Shown here piece by piece: positions 39,164 to 50,119 of a stretch of 64,000 nucleotides of DNA. Each line of letters opens with the position of its first letter. The first letter of the stretch is position 1. Under the pieces are notes generated by a model, which was given only the letters and a program-made list of their open reading frames with translations, did not search any database and was not told where the DNA came from. The position numbers and the translations under genes are program-made. The DNA is from Neurospora crassa OR74A. Taxonomy: Eukaryota; Ascomycota; Sordariomycetes; Sordariales; Sordariaceae. The stretch is taken from assembly GCF_000182925.2 (NCBI RefSeq), contig NC_026505.1, positions 5,890,001-5,954,000 of the forward strand, in the 5' to 3' direction.

Positions 39164-39957
39164 ATGTCCAAGCCGGTCATCGTCATCGTGCCAGGTGCTT
39201 GGCAGAAGCCCGTCGTTTGGAATGACCTTGTGCAACAACTACACACCGCAGGTTTCGAGGCTATCCATGTCGAACTGCGTACCGTTGGTAGCACAGCGAC
39301 GCCTCTCCACCGTCTAGCTGACGACGTTGCAGCGGTGCAATACGTGCTCGGCGAGCTTGCCCGCCAGGGCAAGACAGCCTTGTTGTTGGGTCATTCCTCC
39401 GGTGGCCTAGTTGGCAGCAACGCGATAAAAGGCCAGGACAATGTCATAGGCATGATCTATTTGGCCACCTTCGCGATCCCTCATGGCAAGGCTTTGCTCG
39501 ATATGCTCGGTGGAAAACCTCTCCCGTGGATGGAATACAAGGTAAGTCGGTCCGCCATTGTGTGTGAGTCTCACGTCAGCTGCAACTATTGCTAACTGAT
39601 CAAAAGGGCGACCGGGTTTTCGGGCGTCAAGAAATGTTGGCTGACGTTATGTTCAACGACCTCAACGCCGAAGAACAGCAGAGATGGATGACCGAGATGA
39701 CGCACACGTCAGCCGCGCTTTTCGCAACGCCCAGTGGCTACGAGCCTTGGAAGGATGGGATACCTTGTGCTTACATCTTTTGTGCCAAGGACCATGCGCT
39801 ACCACTGGCCGCCCAGCAGAAAATGGCGGCGCAACTTGGACCAGAGGCCAAAGCCGTCACGCTTGAATCAGGCCACTGCCCTTTTCTGAGCATGCCTGAA
39901 CAGCTGGTAGATGCTATTCAAATGCTCGAAGCGCAAATGCGAGGGACCTATTCATAG
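39164..39957 (+). CDS. Alpha/beta hydrolase, small serine-hydrolase type
   Basis: Two exons (39164-39541 and 39607-39957) give 242 residues, short for the fold but complete. The likely catalytic triad is Ser78 in G-H-S-S-G-G, Asp188 in C-A-K-D-H-A and His216 in E-S-G-H-C-P. The N-terminal G-A-W-Q-K-P-x-V-W segment forms the oxyanion region. No signal peptide is visible, so it should be cytosolic. Esterase, lactonase or hydroxynitrile lyase-like chemistry are all possible in this family (PF12697); I cannot choose. The neighbour on the other strand is a decarboxylase, so both may act on one aromatic ester or lactone pathway. Confidence 0.86.
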
Positions 39958-42515
39958 ACCGCACCGTTTCTAGCCTTCAAGACTCCGCCAGTCTCTCTCT
40001 TCTCCTCTCCACTCCACTCCATAGCAATCAATGGATCTCGTTGACGATCCCATACTCTTAGTATAATTTGAAAAAGCGCAGTACAGGCCAGCCTGTCTGT
40101 AAGAACATGCTGGCTCAGGCTGAATGATCATTTTCGTTTCATGGACTTCATCGCGTCCACCGGCGCCGTTCTTTCGGAGCAATAAAATAATCGCTTGATG
40201 TCCTTGCGCTAACCGCCCATACCAGGAACTAGTCGCAATGAGAGAAAGCTTCCACCGTCGAAACCAGCGGCGCCGACTCCTGTAGCCACTCAGCCACTGT
40301 TTGGTAGGCACCCGTTGGGACGTGTCCGGGACGATCTTCCCCGTGTTCCCGCTTGCCGGCCCCGTCCACGTCTGGGGAGTGGGGAACCTCGTGGCTCAAC
40401 AATGCTGGTCCGATGCTTGCGGCAGGGGTGCATCCATGCATACATTCCGCAGGGTTCACCGAGGGTTCACCGAGAGGAGACTCGGCGGCGGCGGGTGGTC
40501 TAAACTCTATCACAGAGGAAGAGAGCTATGTAGTACCCGCAGCTAGGGCAGTCGTCGAAGAGCTCTTTTGTACATGGGAAGGATGTGGCGCGCACGTGCC
40601 AGGCCTGATTCGGGATCGCTAGACTGAGACGAGACAGGCGGGTTCGCAACTAGCATCAGGCGTATGTTTTGATATCGAGGCATATCCAGCCTCATGATGG
40701 GACGAGGTCGCGCCGGACGTGGCTGGTGGGCGGCTGTTTGGATGGCTGGGCAGTTGCCCAAAACCTCGTGTGCTTGTGGCGGCACCACAGAACCATATGT
40801 ACTAGAATCAAGCCAAAAGTTGCGATAGACGACGAGATGCACCGTAAAGGCCGAGAATGTCTCGATTGGGGACGCGACGGTAGGCGGGTTAGGGAACATC
40901 AAAGAGCTGGCAAAATGGGCATCGGAGTGCGGGCGACATTGGGGCTAGCGGGCTGTAGATGAGGGAGCAGGAGACGAGCGAAGCATGGAGATGAAGATGC
41001 GAGAGAGGGACTGAAAGAGGGACGTGGGAGAGGAAGGGAGGGGGGGGGGAGGGTCTATATACTACATACTGTAGAACTAGTCTATGCTGTCGTGTAAAAG
41101 TGTACAACGCCAACAAGTACTAGACATAGGTATTTAGGTCTATATCATGATAGGTACCTACGCGGCACAGCCCAGATTGTACATACCCAAGTACCTAGGT
41201 ACCCAGGCCGGCTAGCCTATCAATGCGTGCGTGGACCGTTTGGGTCTCACTGAGTGTCTTTCTGCTGTGGGTGGGCCATTGCTACCCAAATTCCGGGACA
41301 CCACAGCCGGGAAATACAAAACGTACCTCTACATAACTTGGAGTTCCATTCTCAAACAAAACTGAACCTTCTTCTAGTGAATTTTTGGGTGGTTTTCTTG
41401 ACCTTTTCTCGGCATCTACCTGAATCGTCCCAGTTTTTCTCTATACTTGCTTATTCCTGTACTATCATTCAGTACTTTCGCTAAATGCCCAATCGACTCT
41501 ACGAGACTCTTATCCTACCTTACTACCTAGGTAGTCATTAGGTTGCCCTTTCACCCGTCCGTCCGAACTTCCCACCAACTATGGTGTCCGTTTGTTGGTT
41601 GTCCACTGCAGTCGTTGGCAGTGGCCCGTCAAACTCAAGTGATGCCAACTCGACGCTGGCGGACTATCAACCCAAGTTGTCATCTTGAGTGGCTGCACCT
41701 GCCCTCCATCCGATTCATGTTATACACTCACTGCCACTGCTTGGCGGGAAAAGCAAAGAGGAAAAAGAATCTGATATCTCAGATTACACTACATCACACT
41801 CGATTGCTGTTTCCTTGCTTCCATCTCTTCCATCTCTTCCTCTCCTCTCTACTTCATCACAACGAAAAGGAGACGGAAAGGGCACCTCAGTGCGGTCCTT
41901 CTTGCTTGGGCATTTCATCGCGTGATTACCAAACAAGTGTCGATGATGAGTTGTTGTTGTTGCCACTCGCTGCTACAACTTAAGATTGCGCCCTCCTCCG
42001 ATTCCAATCTCGGAGCAAGTGGAAGATATAAACCTCCACTTCATCTTTCCATCTTCTCTTTCCATCACCCAATACTACCTCTACCTACCTATCTACCTAC
42101 CCTCAGTCCCACCCAGCTCGCTACAGTACTTGCCATTCATCTCTGCTGCCCTTCTTCACCTGATGGTATGTTGGCGCTGCTCAGCAACTGGCGCGCGACA
42201 ACAAAGAAGAAAATACACCCAAATAATCACGACTCTGATTTCTGACTTTGGCCCAAACTAATTCTCAGAATCCCACCAAGCACAAGCCCTCGTCCACGTG
42301 GCACCGCCATCGCTTTCGGCGATGCGACTTTGACGAAGAAAAAAAAAAGACTAAAGCGCGCGCAAATCCTCCTGCATTGGTCAGCCGTTTGTTACTTATC
42401 TTTACGTACATACATATCTTGCTTGTTCCCGCTGCCGCAGCAACGATCCCGGTGCAGTTGTCCGACCGCCGCTTCACGTGCAGTTGCCGGGGCGAACTCC
42501 GAACCGCCATAACCC
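39958..42515. other. Spacer and SP-RING gene leader
   Basis: 2.5 kb with no supported gene. The first 1 kb has overlapping short frames on both strands; 40.4-40.5 kb has a small direct duplication (GGTTCACCGAG). Near 41.04 kb is a G-rich run. From about 41.5 to 42.5 kb it is pyrimidine-rich, as expected for the promoter and 5' leader of the downstream gene. Confidence 0.5.
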
Positions 42516-45500
42516 ATGCCGGGACTACCTGTGCAAGCCCCTAACGGGGTTCCTGTAAATAATTCTGCCAACTACAACGACGCTCGCCTCGCATCGTCCA
42601 TCAGCGCTTTCCTCAACCATCGACAGCCCGCCTGGACCGGCACCGTCGTCGATTTCAGTCCACGGCCTCCGACAGCACAAGCCCCAGCATCGGCGGTACC
42701 CCCGGCGGCAGAGTCGGCATCCGGGGAGGTGATGACCCCTCATGCAGGCGCGTCCGCCCCGTTCAGAGGAACAGGCCGTCCACGCGGCCGGCCGCGCAAA
42801 CACGCAGGCACACTGCCCCACGTACAACACGCCGCCCACGACGGCACACCCCAACACGGACACGAGAACGGACAAGAAGAGGAGGCGGAAGAAGTGCAAC
42901 AACAACAGCCAACATACGGTCAAGGGCCACCATCCGCGCAGCCGCAACAGGCTCCTCAACGGTAATGTTGAAAGCATGCTTCTTTTGACTCTCATGTTCT
43001 TTTCCCTGCTAACTTTCGACCCCGTGTCTACAGCCCCGGCCGAACTGCCCAGACAGCCGCCGTCCTTCTGTCTCCAGCCCCGAGCGACGAGCCGAGTCCT
43101 GCCGTGTCGAACTCGAGAGAAAGTCCAAGCATAAACCACAATGCGCCCGCTCCCTCATATCATCCCGTGATAGCCGCCCGATTTGTACACAGCCTGAACG
43201 ATGACAATACAGGGTCTACCTTTACAAGAGCAGGAAACAATGGCTCGGCCCCGACAACTCCTGCGGTCCCACCGTCTGTGAGTCCGTTCTTGGCGCATCC
43301 TCAGCTCCCGCCACAGTCTACAAATGCTGCAGCATCAATTCCACATTCTCCTGCGCCTCAGAACCAGTCACTGTTGGCCCACGGAGCTCCTCAACGCGAT
43401 GGCCAAGGCCAGGGCCAGGGTGGACATGTCAACTCGCCACCCTTGCCGCTGGCGCCGCACCCAGGTGAACGAGCGGCCAAGAGGAAGAGGATAGATCCTT
43501 CGCAGCCTCCTCCACCCATGGCGTACTTGGAGTTCCGACATGTCCTCCGACGGTACTCAAATTCGCCGGGTGTGAAGGACCGGATCAAAGCAGGCACCGA
43601 GTTTGCTAGATTTTCGCTTCTCGATCAGGCGTGTATCAAGGAAGACGGCTTCTTTCTGGCCCTCCACCAAATCTACTGCATGTGGTCATCGTATGCGCAG
43701 AATGCCTACGATATCTTACCCGAGTACCCCCCTCATACTATTGATGAAGGCCTTGGGATCATGGAGGGGCTTCTTAAAAAGAACCTTACCATTCAGCCCA
43801 TGCATCGTCAATTTTTCGAAAACTTTCCAGCGTCTATCAATCAACTGTGTGAGCCGCCCACGGCATATAATACTGCTATACGGCAAGTAGGCAGGTTCCT
43901 GCATTTGATCGGGACTAGTTATGGTACATTCGTGGCTACGGTGAGCCAGCGTGGGTACCCTTACCTGGTCGATGAGCTCTTGAGCTACTGGGAATGCTAC
44001 TCGCCCGTCTTGCAATTAATTTTATTTACCGCGTGTCGTAGGAGGATAGGAGTTCCCGACGGCCACGGCTGTGCTCATGAGATCGACCGTGCTTTCCAGA
44101 TCGATCAAAGGAATCATGCTTATCTATACCAGTCAGGCAACTTGAATCCGCAGTTTTACCAAACATGGCGAAACCAACAAGAGCTAGAAGCCCAAAATGC
44201 TGAGCTGATTACATATTATCGCTCACGCGTCCATCAAGTAAGGACCGGTACTGGTGCAGCCGCCAACGGCAACAATTCCATTGGCAACAACAGCAATACA
44301 ACCCCTCAAAACAGGAGACTGTCAATCCAGACAACAGCCCCGGCAGCCACTGGTCCGCCAATGCCAAACAGTGCACCCCCGAATCAGGCAGCTTTCACAT
44401 TTAGCAATGCCACAAATCCATACTCTCCGGTTTTTTCGCCTGGTATGGAGGCATTCCACAACGCTTATCCTACCCAGAATCTGCCCTCTGCGCAGCATTC
44501 TCCACCAAGCGTTCACCCGTCTATGGTTACGTCTCGAAGTCCGCAGGATCTGTCAAACCCAGCGGCACAATGGCAGCAGCAACAACTACAGCAACAGCGC
44601 CAGCAACGTCCGTTATATCCACAACAAGGTGTACAATATCCGCCACATGCGCCTCAACAGCATGGCCTACAAAGTATGGTGATAACTCCACAACTGTGGC
44701 AGCAAATGCAGCACGAAGGGGCTCTTCGACGGCAACAAATACCGCAGCAACAGCAACAGCATCAGCCTCAACATCAGCTACAGCAGCAACAGCAACCAGG
44801 GAATCAAAGGCAGCAATGGGTTACGGCTGCGATGACTGCGGCGGCCAACAACGGCGCTTCAGCTGCGCAACTGTACGCGGCGAGGGCACAAGCGCAACAA
44901 CAGCTTCAGCTGCAGACTACAATGCCTCTTGCCGCCCAAATCGCCCCTGTTCGCCCTCAACAAGTTCAAGCACAGCAGAATCCGCAAATACAGCAGCAAC
45001 CGCAAAATGTGGTCCCGCGCGAACCGGCTCCCGCGCGCACCCCGGATATACCGCTAGTCCCTCCGCTAGGAACAACGATTCATCCGTCAGAGTATGCCTA
45101 CGAGGCTTCTGATAGGAGGTCCCTGCTGATGGCACTGCATCAAGCTCATGCTCGAAGTCCCAGACGAACCGTAGTAAATGGAGAATCAGAGCGGATGTAT
45201 CAAGCAGTCAAGGAACTAGTCACAAAGCCCACCCAGCTGGCGGAAAATGTGCGTATCTACACGGTTCCCTTCGAAGTAACTGATGAGCAATATCGGTTGA
45301 GAGTGATGACGGACAGGCGCGGTGTAGCAATTGCCGTACAGCCCCACCAGTCGCTGCGCTGGAGAATTCGCTGTTGCCGAATCAATAACCACCAGAAAGG
45401 CGTCATCTTGGATGAAACATGGCGGGCCACCCAGTCGAATTGGCCAGACATTTTCATTTCCTTCAACGGTAATCCCCTTGAAATTCGGAGAAAACCCCAT

Positions 45501-46283
45501 TTTGGGAAAGATCTGTCTATCGAGCTTACAGAAATGATCGTATCGGGCAAAAACAAGGTTGAGGCTGTCATCCAGAACGCCCCAAGCCCGAACTTCTTCA
45601 TCGCGGTGGAGATGATCGAGACCTTGAGGCATTCCACCATCGTCGATGACGTTTGGAAGAACCGGCTAATTCCTGAGTCAAAGACTCTGCAAATCATCAA
45701 GGATCGACTTGGCGGGAGCGGCGCCGATGATGAGGTTTCGGTTGCAGTGCCGTACCTGTCTATTGACCTGACTGATCCCTTCTCGTCGGTCATGTTCCAC
45801 ACACCTGTTCGCGGTGGTGCATGCACCCACTTGGAGTGTTTCGACCTTGAAACCTTTCTGAACACGAGGCAGGTGTCCAAGGTGCCCTGCGGTCATGAAG
45901 GTAGAGCATGTAAATGCCCGCCTCAGCCGACAAGCCCAGACAAGTGGGCCTGTCCGCTGTCAGGCTGCGATAAGATAGCAAGCCCGTACGATCTACAAAT
46001 CGATGGCTTCTTACTCAAGGTTCGTAAGGAGCTGGAGCGCACGGGAAGAAAGCCTCAGTATAGTAAAGCTTTGCACGTGGAGGCGGACGGCAAGTGGACC
46101 GTTGTGGTGCAAGACGACGATGACGATGACGATGATAGCGATGGCGAGGATCTGGAGCCCAGGCAGAAGAAGATCAAGACCGCGTCGGCCACTCCTGCTC
46201 CGGCGCCCAGTGTGGCTGGTTCGGTGTCGAGGAGATCTGGACCACCGTCGAATGTGGAAGTGATTGAGATTGATGATGATTAG
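42516..46283 (+). CDS. SP-RING (MIZ) zinc-finger protein, probable SUMO E3 ligase or ZMIZ-like regulator
   Basis: Two exons (42516-42961 and 43034-46283; 72-nt intron) give 1231 residues. An AT-hook run G-R-P-R-G-R-P-R-K-H lies at 87-96. Residues about 150-450 are low-complexity, then ordered; about 658-810 are Gln-rich. The SP-RING (zf-MIZ, PF02891) is at about 1065-1134 and contains C-T-H-L-E-C-F-D, C-G-H and C-P-L-x-x-C-type ligands. An acidic run follows (about 1173-1190), and the last residues V-I-E-I-D-D-D match a SUMO-interacting motif. Such proteins help E2 Ubc9 transfer SUMO in the nucleus; no SAP domain is seen, so it is unlike yeast Siz1. The intron must be spliced, since it adds a frame shift and stop otherwise. 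Confidence 0.88.
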
Positions 46284-47563
46284 ATGCCATGAGCGTCTGG
46301 TCCCGCAGCCTGTGGTCTTCAAAACGCCTGATGAGGCTCTTGAGCTGATGCTTATGACGGAGGCGGAGGGGGGGGGGGTCACAGAAAGAGAAAGAAGTTC
46401 ACTCGCAGTAGACTTAGCATGTTACCATTTCCATAGCGTCTGGAGTTGTGGTTGGGGTTCAAAAAGGGTTCAAGTTGGCTCATTAGTTGGTAAATTTGGT
46501 CGGTGTTTCTCCCGAGGTATCCATCGGAGGGTGTCATGGGAACTCATAGAGTTGGGGCGTTGCATTGCGTTTAGTCATATAGTTGGTTTATATAAACCAA
46601 GTGATCGTATGTGGGGAGTTGACTAGCACATGGCTTCTAGTTATATACCCAATGTTTTGATTTCACCGGCTTACGCACTTGCAGCATGCAACCTTGTGTG
46701 GTAAGAGAATCGTGAATGTAAAAAAGGGGTAAGTAAACAAATGTTGCTGATGCCCACCACACACATCTCTTCTCTTTCTTCTCTAATATCGGTCCAGGCC
46801 ATTCCATCCTGTCCGCAACACCGAGCAAGAGACGTAAATGGCTTTTCTCCTCTTTTTCATCTTGGGCTTATTAAAACTCGAAAAAAACAAGCTGTATAGC
46901 CGGAATCTACTCGTACCTGGCAGGCAGGCAGACAGGTCTCGTTTCAAGTCTCTCGGCATGGGATAATACAACGACCGCTTTATAAGCTGTGCATTGTAAC
47001 AGAATAAACACATACGACCATACCCACTGGAAAACTCGGGATCCCGTCCGCTCTCCCATAGATAAGCCAGTGAGGGCCAGACTAGTAGTTGGGTCGGTGA
47101 CGACCAGCGAATCCCTGGTGTTGTATGTTTCTTTTTTTTTGTTTTTTTTTGGCTTCTTTTTGCAGTTCTCCACTCCAAGCATATCACTCTCAAGTTCTGA
47201 GTGAGGCTTTTCCCTCGAGCGTGCCTACCTGAGTACAGTAAGTACCCTACAGTTCTTGACAGTTGGTTGTCTCTTGAGATTTTAGTATCCTGAAGAGAGG
47301 ACGAAATGGAATAATAGACTGCTTGAGAGTACCTAGTGATGGGGGTGGGTGGGAAATTAGACAGTCACGATGGTGTACTGCGTAGTGTGGAAGAGCTTGT
47401 TTGAACGGGGGTCCTCTCTCTATAGAAGACAACGGCTATCCCCCAATGTAAGTAAGGTAAGGTAAGGAACCGTCGTCGACGTCGGTCGTCGTCCAGAACA
47501 GTGTGAATGACGTCGTCAAGAGCAGAGCAGAGCAGACCTGACCTGACCTAACCTGACGGGACC

Positions 47564-47694
47564 GGGGGGGGGGGGGGGGGGGTTCTTTCTTTCTAGGCTC
47601 GCTGACATATTGTATTGTACTGCGTACATAGTAGTGTAGATTTGTAGTGTAGGTAGCGGGGTTTCCGTTCGGGGACAAGGCCCCCCCCCCCCCC
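47564..47694. repeat. G19 and C14 homopolymer runs about 100 bp apart
   Basis: G at 47564-47582 and C at 47681-47694 are complementary and could pair into a hairpin across a roughly 98-nt loop. Run lengths in such tracts may be off because of sequencing slippage. Confidence 0.7.
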
Positions 47695-48219
47695 AGCCAG
47701 CCCTGTCTGTCCTTCCCCTAGCCGGCCCCCGAGATCCCGTCGATGCGCTACAAAGACCGTGATCTCGCATTGGTGCTGAGACCGGGGACGCACATCGAAG
47801 CCTTGCTATGTAAAGCCTGGCTGGCATGAACGAAGCGAGCTTGGGCTGAGCAGGCAGAGCTGAGCAGGGCAGAGCTGAGCAGGAGATTGGATGACGGCGC
47901 TTGGAAGGACTGGACAATGACAGACTGGCAGTGACAAGCTGACAGGCTGACAGGCTGACAGATTGACAGATTGACAGGGGGTTGATGATGATGATGATGA
48001 GGAGTTGAGGGCGGAAGAAGGAAGCCGAGGTGTGGAATAAGAATAAGAAAGCGGGGGATGTCCTTGCTTTGGATGGTTTTGTTCTTGAGAAGGTGGGTGG
48101 GGTCTTGGAAAGATAGTGACGGGACGGGATGGAGACATACTTTCAGCTTGCTCAGCTTGTTTGGAGAGCTTCTTGAAACAGCTTACGAGGCTTATGCAGG
48201 GTCTGGTACTGTGCTGGGC

Positions 48220-48253
48220 GGTGCGGTGCGGTGCGGTGCGGTGCGATGCGGTG
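48220..48253. repeat. GTGCG pentanucleotide run
   Basis: About six to seven GTGCG units with one changed unit (GTGCGATGCG). It lies in the spacer upstream of the C2 gene. Confidence 0.8.
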
Positions 48254-49275
48254 TTGATGTTGGAAAGGTTAGTAATGTACCTTGGAGTCGGAAGAAATGA
48301 AGAGACGGTCGAGGATTGAAGACTGGAATGAAAATAACAAAAGAGACGACTCAGTCAAAGTTGAATGGGTTCTGGAAGTTCTCTCCGATGCTCCATCCGA
48401 TCATCATCAACAAGCCTCATGTCAGGGTACAGCAGCCCGCCTACCCGCCACACATGCACTCGGTTAAGTTCGTTGCCACACACCATCTTTTGTTTGTCGT
48501 TGTTGTGGTTCGTCAGGGGTAGTAGCCAGTAACATGATGGACAGACAGTACACAGTGGTAGACGTTGGACAACAAGTAGCCAGGTCCATATATGTAAGTC
48601 ATGGTTCGTGGCGATGGATGATCAACGTTGTAGAAGAAAGAATCCGATGATCTTGAGGTACGTGATAGTATGCAACCGGGTTGAGAAGATGGGATCGATA
48701 GTGACGATCTCGGGAAGCGGGATGCAATGACATTCCTTCCTTTCCATCTCTGTTAAAGTAATGTAGTGTATTCGCATCGGAAGACGATGCTGTTGTGGTC
48801 GCATGTCCGTTTCCGGATGCTGCCAGCCACCTCCAAAAAAAACAAAACCAACGCTAGGATCTGAAACCAAGGCCTGCCCGTTTGTGGTGACTGGTGAGCC
48901 CTTCCCTTGAGGCCCTTGTATGGAAGCTTGGGTTTAACTCTGATGAATGGTTGGCAGTTGGAGAGATCCACCAGCTAACCATGGCATGGATTTGTTCCCT
49001 CGCCCAGATCTCTAGTGTATCCAATGTACTTGGATACCCGACAGTAGCCAGTGAAAGATGATGAATCTCGGGCATGAGAGTGAGTGAGCGACTGCACCGC
49101 AACTCTGCAGGCATAAGTCAAAGGCGGTCGGGGATTTTTAGTGTTTATGCACTAGAAGATAGTAGTAGTGGACCCCTCTCTTTTCCCAAACCGGACGGCG
49201 GTCGACAGAAAGGGACCCACCGTCTCTGCTGCCCGGTCTGGGCTTAGGTACATCCCGCTGCGGATCCTCTCTGCC

Positions 49276-49304
49276 GTTGCGTTGCGTTGCGTTGCGTTGC
49301 GTTG
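49276..49304. repeat. GTTGC pentanucleotide run
   Basis: Five or six tandem GTTGC units end at GTTGTG, about 0.8 kb upstream of the C2-gene start. Confidence 0.75.
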
Positions 49305-50119
49305 TGTTTGCGACGCGGGCCAGAGACACACACGCCCGCTTCCATTCTCTTGTCCGCTTCCACTTTTGTCGCTCTCCAGCCAGTCAGTCGTCAGTTATTC
49401 CGTCCCTTTGTTCTTCAAGAACCGACTCCTCCCTCGACCGACTATCTGCACGCTTCGATCTGGGATCGCGCAACTTGGTACAACTCTACTCTTTTCATAC
49501 TATCATCTATTTTAGACTAGACGAGGGTTTGTTGTTTGGTTGGCGTCTTGGCCAAGGCAGTGCCCGACCGTCGTCCCCTCTCCTCGTCCGTCCGTCTTCT
49601 CTCCAAACAAGTTTGAAGCCCACGTCCACTGACTGACTGACTGACAAACAGTTGACGGACCCTCACCTCGGTCTTCTTTCGTTGTTGATCTCTTCGCTCT
49701 TTTTTATTTTATTTTTTATTATTTTATTTTCACTTTCCGCCGCACGTCCATTCGCTGGTCTCGTCCATTGTCCATACTACCTGTTGCGCCGCCCTTCAAT
49801 CGTTATCACAGTGGCACCAACGATCGCTAGATTACCCTTCCTCCCTCGTTGTGACGCAAGGGAGAGCTCGAGCCCATAACAGCTACCGACCTACCTAGCT
49901 TGTACGGCACGAACAACGAGAAGCCAAAAAAGACACCGGCGCCGCGCCAACCAACAAAAAAACCATAATACACAAAGAAAAGACGAAGCTTCATCCCAAA
50001 GTAAACATTCCAACAATCCTCGCACACGTATATGATTAGGTTATGAGACAGCCTTCTTGTCGGCGACTGTAACCACACCACCACCTCCACGACCACCACT
50101 TACAAACGCCGCCGACAAG

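Larger units (their letters stand above)
46284..50119. other. Long repeat-rich spacer, with the C2-gene promoter at its right end
   Basis: 3.8 kb without a gene I can support. It holds: a G run of 19 (47564-47582), a C run of 14 (47681-47694), a GACAGGCT-type run (about 47937-47978), GAT repeats (47985-48002), a GTGCG pentamer run (48220-48253) and a GTTGC pentamer run (about 49276-49304). Most frames seen here are low-complexity and overlapping. The last kilobase leads into the C2 gene. Confidence 0.55.
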
